Shown here piece after piece: positions 17,522 to 29,162 of a stretch of 64,000 bases of DNA. Below the pieces are notes generated by a model, which was given only the letters and a program-made list of their open reading frames with translations, was not told the DNA's origin and made no database searches. Position 1 is the stretch's first letter, and the number at the start of each line of letters is the position of its first letter. The DNA is taken from the NCBI GenBank assembly GCA_039822105.1, contig JBCBMW010000004.1, forward strand, positions 62,001 to 126,000, given 5' to 3'. This stretch comes from Parvularcula sp039822105 (GTDB taxonomy: Bacteria; Pseudomonadota; Alphaproteobacteria; Caulobacterales; Parvularculaceae). The translations under genes were made by a program, and so were the position numbers.

Positions 17522-18184
17522 ATGGACCAGGCGTTCGTCGCGTCGTTTTTCACAGCTTTTGTGACGCTCTTCATCATTATTGACCCGATCCTGGTGGCCC
17601 CGCTGTTTGCGGCGCTGACGCATGACAACTCGGGCAAAGAGAAGCGAGCGACGGCGGTTCAGGCAGCACTGATTTCTGCGGGTATTCTGACGTTTTTCGC
17701 GTTCTTCGGTCCGGTGATGCTTGAGCATCTGGGGATAGAGCTGAGCTCGTTCCGCGCCGCGGGCGGCCTTCTTCTCTTTTTGATCGGCTTTCGGATGTTC
17801 TTCGACCCGGATGAAGAGGTCGAAGCCAAGCGTCCGGGTCCTAAGGCCTCGGCCCGGGACAATGTGGCGTTCTTCCCGCTCTCGCTGCCTATGCTTGCGG
17901 GGCCCGGCGCGATCGCGACGGTCATGCTGCTGATGAACGAAGGGACGGTGAAATTCCCTGATGCGCCTATCGCGGCGCAGCTTGGGGTGATCGCTGCCCT
18001 CTTGCTGGTGCTTGGTATCGGTATCCCGGTGATGCTGTCTTCGGCACAGATCGCGCGGGCGCTCGGCCGCACGGGTATGAACATGATCTCCCGGCTCCTG
18101 GGGATGCTGCTGATGGCGCTAGCCACCCAGTATGTGTTCGACGGCATCCGTGTGGGGATCTTTGAAAGGGTAGGCCATGGCTGA
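17522..18184 (+). CDS. MarC-family integral membrane protein
   Basis: MarC/UPF0056 membrane protein of unknown transport role. The 220-residue protein has six predicted helices and the family N-terminus (FFTAFVTLFIIIDPILVAPLFAALT), plus the conserved SLPMLAGPGAIATVM segment. The start at ATG 17522 has AAGGGAGA upstream; a much longer in-frame extension exists but crosses the divergent promoter region. It overlaps glk by 8 bp, so the two are co-transcribed. Despite the name, multidrug resistance is not established for the family. Confidence 0.88.
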   Translation: MDQAFVASFFTAFVTLFIIIDPILVAPLFAALTHDNSGKEKRATAVQAALISAGILTFFAFFGPVMLEHLGIELSSFRAAGGLLLFLIGFRMFFDPDEEVEAKRPGPKASARDNVAFFPLSLPMLAGPGAIATVMLLMNEGTVKFPDAPIAAQLGVIAALLLVLGIGIPVMLSSAQIARALGRTGMNMISRLLGMLLMALATQYVFDGIRVGIFERVGHG

Positions 18185-19112
18185 TCCCAAAATCCTGGTC
18201 GGGGATGTCGGCGGCACCCATGCGCGGTTTGCCCTCGCAGACGCTGGCGGCACGCTTTCCGAGGCCCAGACCTTTGAAGTGCAAGACTTCAAGCGCGCTG
18301 AAGATGCGCTAGAGCAGTACATCTCAGCGGTCAGTGTGCGGCCGACCAGGCTTTGCATTGCGTCAGCCGGGAAAAGACGCGGCGATGAGATCACGCTGAC
18401 CAATGCCCACTGGGTCCTTGGTGAGGCGGCACTCACGAAACGGTTTGGCCTTGAAAAATCAAGCCTGGTCAATGATTTCGAGGCGCTTGCACTGGGTGCA
18501 GCGTCATTGCCCGCAGACGGCTTGATCGAGGTGCAAGCGGGCGCTCGCAAGCTGAACGCGCCTCGGCTTTGCCTTGGCCCAGGCACCGGTTTTGGCCAGG
18601 CTGTGATCCTTCCTGGCACGCCGGCCCAAGTCATTGCCACGGAAGGCGGATTTCGTTTGCTTCCTGTGCGGACAGAACGGGACCAGGTGCTCTATCGCTG
18701 GTTGGAGGCAGAACTTGGCCGCACCCCGATCCTGGAGGAGGCGCTGTCGGGCAGGGGGCTTGTGCACCTCCTCGGCGCGCTGCGGGGACAGCCCCTGGCG
18801 ATCACGCCACCCGAACTCACAGCGGCTGCGCTCGCGGGGCCAGGTGATGAGCGTGAGGCCGTGCGTTGGTTCTTTGAGATTCTCGCGACGGCTGCCGCGG
18901 ATGCGTGCTTGATGACAGGCGCGTGGGGCGGCGTTCTGATCGGCGGCGGGGTGGTGCCGCGACTGGCGAGCCTTCTGGACCGGGACGCTTTCAGCACCGT
19001 GTTCGCAAGGCCCTGCCAGATGCAAGGGCAGCTCAAAGATGTGCCGATCCACATCATCACCGACGGCACGGCTGCACTCAGAGGCGCCGCGGCATTCGCG
19101 CTCCAGGCTTAG
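18177..19112 (+). CDS. glk: Glucokinase
   Basis: ATP-dependent glucokinase of the bacterial Glk (non-ROK) family, phosphorylating glucose to glucose 6-phosphate. The phosphate-1 loop GDVGGTHARFA is at residues 9-19, the NDFEALALG sugar-site motif at about 98-106, and the LGPGTGFGQA phosphate-2 loop follows. At 311 residues length is normal. The usual EGGH element reads EGGF, which may alter a glucose contact. It overlaps marC by 8 bp and converges with the CPBP gene, overlapping 4 bp. Confidence 0.9.
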   Translation: MADPKILVGDVGGTHARFALADAGGTLSEAQTFEVQDFKRAEDALEQYISAVSVRPTRLCIASAGKRRGDEITLTNAHWVLGEAALTKRFGLEKSSLVNDFEALALGAASLPADGLIEVQAGARKLNAPRLCLGPGTGFGQAVILPGTPAQVIATEGGFRLLPVRTERDQVLYRWLEAELGRTPILEEALSGRGLVHLLGALRGQPLAITPPELTAAALAGPGDEREAVRWFFEILATAAADACLMTGAWGGVLIGGGVVPRLASLLDRDAFSTVFARPCQMQGQLKDVPIHIITDGTAALRGAAAFALQA

Positions 19113-19825
19113 CTCATCAGTCCCAGGTAAATCAGTGTCAGGCCGATCGTGTTGCTCAGGCCGTGGGACAGGATGAGCGGCCAGAGGTTACGCTTGAGCC
19201 CGAGATAGAAGAGCCCGGACACCGCCGCGATCGCCGATGTCGCCACCCAACCCGCGACGCCTTGGTAGTAGGCATGTTGCTGGCCGAAAATGAAGGCTTG
19301 GAACGCGATGGCAAAAACCGGAGCTAATGGAACGCCCCGTAGGAGCTGCTCCATCCGTAGAATGAGCACCCCGCGGAACAGCAACTCTTCGGTGAAGCCT
19401 CCGACAATCCACGCCGTCGCGATCCAGAAGAGGTAGGCTGGAAGACTGCCTGGCACATTGTCGAAGCGGCCCTGGTAGCGCGCATCGATCGCCAGCATCT
19501 CTTCGCTCGGACCACCGAAATAGGCGACGGCCGCGCTTTCCGCGACACCGCCAGCCACAATCGTCACGACGAGCGCGATGACGGTCCATAAAGTCAGCCA
19601 ACGGATGCTCTTGGGGCGGCGGATGCCAACCGCGCTGAGGCTCTCCTGTCGTCGCCAAAGAAGGACGAAGGCCAACGCGAGCCCCGAGAGTAATGAGATC
19701 GGGCCGGCATAGGTCCACACGCTGTCAAAGCGCAGCAGCACGGATTTGATCCCGATGAGCACGGTGATGATCAGCAGAAGGTCAAAAAGGGCGCTACGTC
19801 GATGGACAACCTGTTTGTCACTCAT
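19109..19825 (-). CDS. CPBP-family intramembrane metalloprotease
   Basis: CAAX protease/bacteriocin-processing (CPBP, Abi) family. The three catalytic motifs are intact: E146-E147 with R151 (TEELLFRG), F180-x3-H184 (FGQQH) and H221-x3-N225 (HGLSN). About six membrane helices are predicted in 238 residues. It overlaps its upstream MarR regulator by 4 nt (ATGA), so the pair forms an operon. The substrate is unknown; family roles include peptide processing and envelope stress. Confidence 0.88.
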   Translation of the reverse strand: MSDKQVVHRRSALFDLLLIITVLIGIKSVLLRFDSVWTYAGPISLLSGLALAFVLLWRRQESLSAVGIRRPKSIRWLTLWTVIALVVTIVAGGVAESAAVAYFGGPSEEMLAIDARYQGRFDNVPGSLPAYLFWIATAWIVGGFTEELLFRGVLILRMEQLLRGVPLAPVFAIAFQAFIFGQQHAYYQGVAGWVATSAIAAVSGLFYLGLKRNLWPLILSHGLSNTIGLTLIYLGLMS

Positions 19826-20364
19826 GACGGTGCCTCGCTACTGGTGTTCAAAGGCTTGCGCGCCTCAATCTCGCGTGCCCGTTCGACCAGAGGTCTCGAT
19901 TTTAGGGCGTCCGCCATCTTGTCGAGGATTGGGGGCAGATCACAGCCGATCTCTTGGCAAAGCTCGTCAAACACTTGGGTCGCTGTCTCCAGCCGCTGAC
20001 GAAGTGCCGCGTACTGTTCTCGCCCCTTTTTGGTCAGGGTCAGGAGCTTGCGGCGCCTGTCGCCGGGGTCAGGCGTACGGGTGATGATCTCATCGGCGAT
20101 GAGAAGCTCGATCCGCTGGGTCGTCACTTGGTGCTGTTGCCCCAGCATCTCAGCGATATCGGCGGTGGAGACGGCGCCTTCCTCACCGATGATGAGGATC
20201 GCTGAGACCGCGCGCGGGGGGATCTCCACCCCAACATCGGCGAGCAAAGTCTCGCCTTGCCCCACGATGAGTTCTGCCAACCGATCGAGGCGGTTGGCGA
20301 GAAACGCGCCCTGCAAAGGATGGTCATCCAGATGACTTTTCACGCTGAGATCCACAATATACAA
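19822..20364 (-). CDS. MarR-family transcriptional regulator (CPBP operon)
   Basis: Winged-helix MarR regulator of 180 residues. The HTH (VSTADIAEMLGQQHQVTTQRIELLIADEIITRTP in parts, about 65-98) and wing (DPGDRRRKLLTLTKKGREQY) are clear. It precedes and overlaps the CPBP protease gene. The first start, TTG at 20364, lies inside a palindrome that overlaps the predicted promoter, so the message would be almost leaderless; GTG at 20355 or 20346 are alternatives. Self-repression through that palindrome is likely but inferred. Confidence 0.85.
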   Translation of the reverse strand: MYIVDLSVKSHLDDHPLQGAFLANRLDRLAELIVGQGETLLADVGVEIPPRAVSAILIIGEEGAVSTADIAEMLGQQHQVTTQRIELLIADEIITRTPDPGDRRRKLLTLTKKGREQYAALRQRLETATQVFDELCQEIGCDLPPILDKMADALKSRPLVERAREIEARKPLNTSSEAPS

Positions 20365-20377
20365 TCAATTGTACAAT
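20360..20377. promoter_or_regulatory. Candidate operator of the MarR-CPBP operon
   Basis: Two overlapping inverted repeats: TACAAT-CA-ATTGTA (20360-20373) and the perfect ATTGTACAAT (20368-20377). They overlap the predicted -10 region and the first possible start codon of the MarR gene, the usual layout of an autoregulated marR operon. Confidence 0.55.
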
Positions 20378-20400
20378 AAGCTGTATAATGGAAATGTCAA
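20373..20400 (-). promoter_or_regulatory. Predicted sigma-70 promoter of the MarR-CPBP operon
   Basis: On the minus strand a perfect -35 TTGACA (20395-20400) is followed after 16 nt by TATTGT (20373-20378), a 4/6 match to the -10 consensus. Transcription would begin near 20366. Confidence 0.5.
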
Positions 20401-20481
20401 GATTTCAAAAGTGGCTGGATTTCAGGTTGTTGGGGACGGCAGGAGGCGAGGCCGCGCGGCTCGCCTCCCGCGATCTCGCGC

Positions 20482-21354
20482 TTAGCCAGCCTTTTGGTAC
20501 AGGGTCTGGGTTGGGTAAGGGATCGACACGCCGTCGCTGTCAAACCGCTCTTTGAACGCTTTGGTGAGGTCGAATTTGAGGCCCCAATAGTCACCGCTCG
20601 CGCACCAAACACGAACAATGATGTCCACGGAGCTATCGCCGAGATTGCCCACAACGATTTGTGGTTCCGGATCAGAATGGGCGCGCGCATCTGCTGCGAT
20701 CACAGCTTTCAGCGAATCCATCGCTTTGTTGATGTCGTCCTCATAGGAAATGCCCATCACGAAATCGACGCGGCGTGTTGAGTTCGCCGAGAAGTTGGTG
20801 ATGGCACCGCTATAGATATCGCCGTTAGGAACGATGATCCGCACATTGTCCGGCGTGTTCATGATGGTGGTGAAGAGGTTGACCTCCTCCACTGTACCGG
20901 ACTGACCACCGGCATTGATAAAGTCACCGATCTTGAACGGACGGAAGGCCAAGAGCAGCACGCCGGAAGCCACATGGCCCAGCGTTCCCTGCAACGCGAG
21001 ACCAACAGCCAAGCCAGCCGCACCGATAAGCGCTGCAAGGCCTGTCGTCTGAATACCGAACATCGACAGAACGGCGATAACGACAAACGCAACAATGATG
21101 TAGTAGACGATGCTGCCGAAGAACCGGGCGAGCATCAGGTCGAGATTGGGCGCTTTCTGAACGGTGTTGACCGTCAGTTTTTTGAGCCGACCGGCAATCC
21201 ACATGCCGATGACCAGAACGAGCAGCGCACTGACGGCTTGCACGCCCCAGCCCACGGCTGTTTCCGTCAAACGCGACAGCGTCTCGGGTTGTATCAATTG
21301 TTCGACACGCGCCTGGGCATCGGCGATGTCGGTGGGTAGTGTAGGCTCCTGCAT
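20482..21354 (-). CDS. MscS-type small-conductance mechanosensitive channel
   Basis: Osmotic-safety channel of the MscS family, 290 residues. An N-terminal segment precedes three membrane helices. The pore-lining TM3 is visible (GLAALIGAAGLAVGLALQGTLGHVASGVLLL, about residues 106-136), followed by the beta domain with FKIGDFINAGGQSGTVEEV and IIVPNGDIYSGAITNFS. The start at 21354 has AAGGGGAAG upstream; an earlier in-frame ATG adds 19 residues without one. It is monocistronic between a MarR regulator and aspC. Confidence 0.92.
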   Translation of the reverse strand: MQEPTLPTDIADAQARVEQLIQPETLSRLTETAVGWGVQAVSALLVLVIGMWIAGRLKKLTVNTVQKAPNLDLMLARFFGSIVYYIIVAFVVIAVLSMFGIQTTGLAALIGAAGLAVGLALQGTLGHVASGVLLLAFRPFKIGDFINAGGQSGTVEEVNLFTTIMNTPDNVRIIVPNGDIYSGAITNFSANSTRRVDFVMGISYEDDINKAMDSLKAVIAADARAHSDPEPQIVVGNLGDSSVDIIVRVWCASGDYWGLKFDLTKAFKERFDSDGVSIPYPTQTLYQKAG

Positions 21355-21516
21355 AGTCTTCCCCTTGCCATTTAATCGATTTTGCCTGTTGCAGTTTTCC
21401 AGGGCCGTCAAGAATTTAGGACAGAAGACGAATTGTAGGTCCTGTTAGCGGTTCTTGGCCCTTCACATCACCGGCGTGAGCGGCAAAGGAACAACGCCGC
21501 CTGAGGGAGATACGCC

Positions 21517-22725
21517 GTGGCCAGCCTGACCATTTCCAACGCGCTCGCCAGCATCGCGCCGTCGCCAACAATTGCGATCAGCCAGAAGGCGCGAGACCTC
21601 AAGGCGCAAGGCAAAGACGTCTTGGCTCTTGCGGCAGGTGAGCCTGATTTTCCGACACCGGAGCATGTCTGCGATGCCGCGATCGAGGCGATCCGGCGGG
21701 GCGAGACGGGCTACACGGCGGTCGACGGTATACCCGAGCTGAAAGAAGCGGTGGCGGCCAAGTTTGAGCGGGACAACGGGCTGACCTACGATCCCTCCAC
21801 GGAAGTGACGGTGACGTCTGGCGGGAAGTTCCTTGTCTACGCGGCCCTCATGGCGACCCTCAATCCTGGCGATGAAGTCGTGGTCCCGGCACCATACTGG
21901 GTGAGCTACCCTGGCATCGTGAAGCTGTTCGGCGGCACGCCGGTGGTCGCCAAGACGACGGAGGCTGACGGTTTCAAGTTGACGCCGGAGGCCCTGGAAG
22001 CGGCCATCACGCCCAAGACACGCTGGCTGATCCTGAACTCCCCTGGCAACCCGACGGGAGCAGTGTTGGAGGAAGAGGACCTCAAAGCGCTCGGTGAGGT
22101 GCTAAAGCGGCATCCGCATGTCTGGGTGTTCTCTGACGATATCTATGAGCACGTGGTTTACGGAGCAAAGTTCCAAACGATGGCCGCAGCGGTGCCGGAG
22201 CTTAAAGACCGAACCCTGACAATGAATGGTGCGTCGAAGGTCTACTCCATGACGGGCTGGCGGATCGGTTTCGGGGGAGGCCCGGCAGAATTGATGACAG
22301 CGATCCGCAAGCTTCTTGGTCAATCCACCACCAATCCTTCATCCATCAGTCAGTGGGCAGTCGTTGCCGCGCTCAACGGCGATCACGGTTTCCTAGCTGA
22401 GCGGAACGAGGCCTTCCGTGCCCGGCGTGATCATCTGCTTGATGTCTTCGCCGCGACGCCGGGCCTGACCTGCGCAAAGCCGGAGGGCGCGTTCTACCTC
22501 TATCCGGGATGCGCTGAGCTCATTGGCGGGACGATCGGCGGCAAGGTGCTGGAGACGGACCTCGACGTCGCGGAGGCGCTGCTTGAGGAAGAGCTTGTGG
22601 CGCTTGTTCCTGGCACGGCCTTCGGAATGGGTCCGTTCCTTCGGCTCTCCTATGCGGTGGACATGGCGACGATTGAGGAGGCGGGTCGCCGGATCAGCCG
22701 TTTTGCCAGCAAGGTCGAGCGCTAG
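21517..22725 (+). CDS. aspC: Class I aspartate aminotransferase
   Basis: PLP-dependent aspartate/2-oxoglutarate transaminase of the class I-beta type (402 residues). The PLP-binding lysine is K241 in NGASKVYSMTGWRIGF. Other signatures are AAGEPDFPTP, PAPYWVSYP, LNSPGNPTGAV and PEGAFYLYPG. The GTG start is supported by GAGGGAGA 6-8 nt upstream. It provides aspartate, a substrate of NadB further along the window. It stands alone. Confidence 0.93.
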   Translation: MASLTISNALASIAPSPTIAISQKARDLKAQGKDVLALAAGEPDFPTPEHVCDAAIEAIRRGETGYTAVDGIPELKEAVAAKFERDNGLTYDPSTEVTVTSGGKFLVYAALMATLNPGDEVVVPAPYWVSYPGIVKLFGGTPVVAKTTEADGFKLTPEALEAAITPKTRWLILNSPGNPTGAVLEEEDLKALGEVLKRHPHVWVFSDDIYEHVVYGAKFQTMAAAVPELKDRTLTMNGASKVYSMTGWRIGFGGGPAELMTAIRKLLGQSTTNPSSISQWAVVAALNGDHGFLAERNEAFRARRDHLLDVFAATPGLTCAKPEGAFYLYPGCAELIGGTIGGKVLETDLDVAEALLEEELVALVPGTAFGMGPFLRLSYAVDMATIEEAGRRISRFASKVER

Positions 22726-22745
22726 CTGCGCATCGGCTTTTTCGA

Positions 22746-22775
22746 TGGAAAATATCTGAAGCATTCGTTTTTCCA
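22746..22775. promoter_or_regulatory. Inverted repeat upstream of dps
   Basis: TGGAAAA (22746-22752) and TTTTCCA (22769-22775) form a spaced inverted repeat 60 bp before dps. A second, shorter copy (TGGAA / TTCCA) flanks the dps ribosome site at 22817-22834. A regulator site or an mRNA hairpin are both possible. Confidence 0.3.
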
Positions 22776-22834
22776 AATGCCTCAGCCACCCTACATGCGT
22801 TCTCGACGATGATTTCTGGAAGGGAGATTTTCCA

Positions 22835-23284
22835 ATGTCCGACAACAACAAAACCGTTGATGCCCTGAAACGCGTTCTTGGTGACACCTATGCTCTTTAT
22901 CTCAAGACGCATGGCTACCACTGGAATGTGGAGGGGCCCAACTTCCGCTCGCTTCACGCTCTTTTTGAAGAGAACTACCAGGCCCTGTGGGAAAGCATGG
23001 ACGATATCGCCGAACGCATCCGCGCGCTCGGTGCTTACGCCCCAGCTGGCGGCACGCAGCTCTCTGAGCTCGCTAGCATCGATTCGGGTGACAACGATGT
23101 CCCAAGCGCCAACGCCATGATCCAGAACCTGGTGGCTGGTCACGAAGCATTTCTTGTGACGGCACGCGCAGCGATGGACGTGGCTGATGATGCTGACGAT
23201 ATCGCCACGGAAGACCTGCTCTCGCCGCTGATTGCGGCGCATGAGAAGATGGCTTGGATGCTGCGCGCCAGCCTCGAGCGCTAA
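22835..23284 (+). CDS. dps: Dps-family DNA-binding ferritin
   Basis: Dps dodecamers store iron with hydrogen peroxide and protect DNA during starvation or oxidative stress. The 149-residue protein keeps the inter-subunit ferroxidase ligands at the expected spacing: H29, H41, E45 (Asp in E. coli), D56 and E60. The N-terminal tail is short and has only one Lys before the first helix, so DNA binding may be weak. AAGGGAG precedes the ATG by about 9 nt. It is followed by glyS, 67 bp later. Confidence 0.92.
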   Translation: MSDNNKTVDALKRVLGDTYALYLKTHGYHWNVEGPNFRSLHALFEENYQALWESMDDIAERIRALGAYAPAGGTQLSELASIDSGDNDVPSANAMIQNLVAGHEAFLVTARAAMDVADDADDIATEDLLSPLIAAHEKMAWMLRASLER

Positions 23285-23351
23285 ACTTCTCCGGTTCCGC
23301 GCTGCAGCTCTGGTTGCGGCGCGGCAACGCGCGTTCTATGGCGCGTCGACT

Positions 23352-25556
23352 ATGCCGGACCTTTTGATCGAGCTTTTCTCCGAGGAAATCCCTGCGCGCC
23401 TTCAGGCCAAGGCCGCGGGCGATTTTGCGCGTCTGATGACCGCGAAGTTGAAAGAGGCGGGTCTCGAAGGCGAAGGGTCGGAAAGCTTCTACGGACCGCG
23501 CCGGTTGGCGTTGTCGATGACGCGTCTGCCCGAGCGCTCCCCCGATGTGAGCGAGGAGCGCAAAGGCCCCCGCGTCGGTGCGCCGGAGAAGGCGCTCGAA
23601 GGCTTCTTGCGCGCCGCTGGCCTCAGCGACATCTCAGAAGCCGAAATCCGCGACGACAAGAAGGGTCAATTCTACGTCGCTCGGATCGAAACCTCGGGCC
23701 GCGCTGCTGGCGAAGTGATCGCCGATGCGCTCAAGGCCACGATCGACGATTTTCCTTGGCCTAAGTCCCAACGTTGGGGCGATGGCGATCTCAAATGGGT
23801 GCGCCCGCTGCGCCGTGTCCTGATCAGTTTTGGCGGCGAGCCCGTGCCCTTCCGATTGGAAAACGGCTCCCAGGTGATCGAGGCAGGACTTCTCACCGAA
23901 GGCCACCGTATCCTCAGCGAGGGGACGATCGAAGCATCGAGCCTTGCAAGCTATGAAGAGGGCTTGAAAGCTGGGTCCGTTGTCCTTCTCGGTGAAGAGC
24001 GCGCGTCCCGCATTCTTGACGGTGCCAAGGCCATTTGCGCTGACGCGGGCCTAGAGCTGGTCGAAGACGAGGGCCTCCTCCGTGAGGTGACAGGTCTCGC
24101 CGAGTGGCCTGAAGCGATCCTCGGCTCGTTTGATGAGAAGTTCCTGCAGCTGCCGGATGAAGTCATCACCGCGGCGATGCGCGGGCATCAGAAGTATTTC
24201 TCAGTGCGCGATCCCGAAACTGGCCGCCTGGCGCCCCGTTTTGTTGCGGTCGCGGATATTCCGGGCGGTGAGGGGATGCTCACTGGTTACGAACGTGTGC
24301 TGACGGCCCGGTTGTCGGACGCGTTGTTCCTCTATCAGACCGATCTCAAAAAACCGCTCGAGCAGCATGGCGAGAAGTTGAAGGGCGTGACCTTCTTCGA
24401 AGGCCTGGGCACGATCGCGGACAAGGTCGAGCGCGTTTCCACCCTCGCTGTCGCCCTTGCCGGCGCTTGCGGTGCCGACACACGGCAGGCGCAGATCGCA
24501 GCAGAGATCTGCAAGGCTGATCTGACCACGGACATGGTCTACGAGTTTCCTGAGCTGCAGGGCATAATGGGCCGCTATTATGCCCTTCACGAAGGCGTCG
24601 ATCCTGGCATCGCCGACGCGGTGCGTGATCACTACCTGCCCGCGGGTGTCGATGATGCGCTCCCTGCTGGGCCCCTTGGCCTCACCGTGAGCCTTGCCGA
24701 CAAAATTGATACGCTTGCTGCCTTTTGGAGCATTGATCAAAAACCCACCGGCTCACGCGATCCGTTTGCCCTTCGCCGGGCCGCCCTGTCGGTGATCAAA
24801 GTCGTTCTCGACAAACAGCTCCGTGTGCCGCTTGAGCCACATCTTCAGCACGCGGTTTTTGCCGCGGCTGCGCTCAAACAACACCAGCCCATCGATATCG
24901 AGAAAGGCCCGCCCCAGCTCCAGGCCGTGGCCGCGATCATCGGCGAAGACCAGATCAAAAAGGTCATCGACAGCAGGCTGAAAGAAGAGCTGCCGGTGGT
25001 CACCCAGGCCTCGCTTGAGGCGGCGCAGCCAAAGGTCGTTGACCTCTTGGCCTTCTTCCATGATCGCTTGACGGTGTACTTCCGCGACCAGGGCTTCCGG
25101 CATGACCGCGTGTCGGCCGCGCTCACCCAAGGCGCCGACGATTTTGTGCTGATCGAGAAGAAGCTGAAGGCGCTCGACGGCTTCCTCGGCACCGACGACG
25201 GGCAAAATCTGACTGCTGCCTACAAGCGCGCAGCCAACATTCTGAAGGCTGAGGCGAAGAAAGGGGAGCTGCCGACAGGCGGCGTAAACCCTGATTTTCT
25301 TGCAGAAAACGAAGAAAAGGCCCTGCATTCTGCACTTCTCGACGCCGAACAGGGTGCGCATCAGCGCCTCGGTGACGAAGATTTTGCAAGTGCTATGCAA
25401 GAGTTGTCAGCCGTTCGGCCGGTGATCGACCGGTTTTTCGAGGCTGTGACGGTAAACGACGCAAACCCAGACCTGCGCGCCAACCGGTTGGCGCTGCTCT
25501 TGCGGTTTGTGGACGTGGTGAAATTGGTTGCCGATTTCGATCGGCTAGAGGGATAA
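23352..25556 (+). CDS. glyS: Glycyl-tRNA synthetase beta subunit
   Basis: Beta subunit of the alpha2-beta2 bacterial glycyl-tRNA synthetase, responsible for tRNA recognition. The 734-residue protein starts MPDLLIELFSEEIPARLQ, the standard GlyS N-terminus. It contains GPRRLAL, the HD-like core region and a C-terminal DALR-type anticodon domain (about 620-725). The chosen ATG gives this N-terminus; an upstream frame runs into dps. The alpha subunit gene glyQ, often next door, is not in the window. ppdK follows 16 bp downstream. Confidence 0.95.
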   Translation: MPDLLIELFSEEIPARLQAKAAGDFARLMTAKLKEAGLEGEGSESFYGPRRLALSMTRLPERSPDVSEERKGPRVGAPEKALEGFLRAAGLSDISEAEIRDDKKGQFYVARIETSGRAAGEVIADALKATIDDFPWPKSQRWGDGDLKWVRPLRRVLISFGGEPVPFRLENGSQVIEAGLLTEGHRILSEGTIEASSLASYEEGLKAGSVVLLGEERASRILDGAKAICADAGLELVEDEGLLREVTGLAEWPEAILGSFDEKFLQLPDEVITAAMRGHQKYFSVRDPETGRLAPRFVAVADIPGGEGMLTGYERVLTARLSDALFLYQTDLKKPLEQHGEKLKGVTFFEGLGTIADKVERVSTLAVALAGACGADTRQAQIAAEICKADLTTDMVYEFPELQGIMGRYYALHEGVDPGIADAVRDHYLPAGVDDALPAGPLGLTVSLADKIDTLAAFWSIDQKPTGSRDPFALRRAALSVIKVVLDKQLRVPLEPHLQHAVFAAAALKQHQPIDIEKGPPQLQAVAAIIGEDQIKKVIDSRLKEELPVVTQASLEAAQPKVVDLLAFFHDRLTVYFRDQGFRHDRVSAALTQGADDFVLIEKKLKALDGFLGTDDGQNLTAAYKRAANILKAEAKKGELPTGGVNPDFLAENEEKALHSALLDAEQGAHQRLGDEDFASAMQELSAVRPVIDRFFEAVTVNDANPDLRANRLALLLRFVDVVKLVADFDRLEG

Positions 25557-25572
25557 GACGGGAACTCAATTA

Positions 25573-28266
<2,694 letters not shown>

Positions 28267-28293
28267 CGGCTGCTTTTTGCTGCACTGCAGCAC

Positions 28294-28318
28294 TTGTGCG
28301 GAGCCCGACTCCGCACAA
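28294..28318 (+). terminator. Hairpin after ppdK
   Basis: A perfect 10-bp stem (TTGTGCGGAG / CTCCGCACAA) with a 5-nt loop lies 28 bp after the ppdK stop. It has no downstream T-run. It may protect the 3' end or act as a Rho-assisted terminator. Confidence 0.45.
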
Positions 28319-28373
28319 CATCTCATCGTAACCAAGTTGTCGTAGAACGCGGCTCCTCCACCAAGGTAGGCCA

Positions 28374-29162
28374 GTGAGAACACTGACAGGAAGAACAGCT
28401 GACGAGGTCCGGAACGGACTGATCCTCACCGCGTTTTTGCTCGCGGTGGGTGCGCTGTTCATCACGATGGTGCGGACCTCCCAAATGATTGAGACGGCTG
28501 CGGCCGAACCTGAGCTGGCCGCTGAGGTTGTTGAGGTTGAGCCCGAAGAACCTGCGCCGAGTGTGGAAGTGCGGGTGGTGAGCGCGGTTGAAGTGCTCAT
28601 GGCCGGTGGTTTTGACGGCAACGCTGTCGCTCGAGACCTGATCCTTGCTGGTATTCCGGCTCACGCCTTCGCCATTCCGGCCGCAGTCTTCGATCAGCCT
28701 TTCGACGAGTTCGAAGCTGACGAGCACGCATGTCTCAGCCAAGCGATCTATTTCGAGGCGCGGAACCAGTCGGTTCTGGGTCAGATCGCCGTTGCTGACG
28801 TGATCCTCAACCGGGTCGATCACGGCCGCTTCCCGGACACAGTTTGCGGCGTGGTGTTCCAAGGTGAAGAGCGTCGTCACCGCTGCCAGTTCAGCTTTGC
28901 CTGCGATGGGGTGCCGGAGACGGCGCACGAGAAAGACGCCTGGGCGAAGTCAGAGGCGCTGGCTGATCTCATTATGCGCGGGTTCCGGCCGCCGCTAACG
29001 CGCTATGCCACGTTCTACCATGCTGAGTATGTCTCGCCGGGTTGGGCGAAGGCGTTCGTTGAGACCACCGTCATCGGCGATCACATCTTCTACCGCTACC
29101 AGGACGCACTGCGCATCGCGGCGCAAGAGATCGAAGCCGCGCCGGCTGCATCAAGCCTCTAA
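28374..29162 (+). CDS. SleB-like cell wall hydrolase, membrane-anchored
   Basis: The 262-residue protein has an N-terminal membrane anchor (about 16-33), an acidic Glu/Pro-rich linker (about 45-65), and a C-terminal SleB/hydrolase_2 domain (about 120-250). The catalytic signature is ACLSQAIYFEARNQS, with QIAVADVILNRV and CQFSFACDG. The family contains lytic transglycosylases first known from spore germination but common in non-sporing alphaproteobacteria. The GTG start has AAGGTAGG upstream. It converges with nadC, overlapping by 4 bp. Confidence 0.87.
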   Translation: MRTLTGRTADEVRNGLILTAFLLAVGALFITMVRTSQMIETAAAEPELAAEVVEVEPEEPAPSVEVRVVSAVEVLMAGGFDGNAVARDLILAGIPAHAFAIPAAVFDQPFDEFEADEHACLSQAIYFEARNQSVLGQIAVADVILNRVDHGRFPDTVCGVVFQGEERRHRCQFSFACDGVPETAHEKDAWAKSEALADLIMRGFRPPLTRYATFYHAEYVSPGWAKAFVETTVIGDHIFYRYQDALRIAAQEIEAAPAASSL

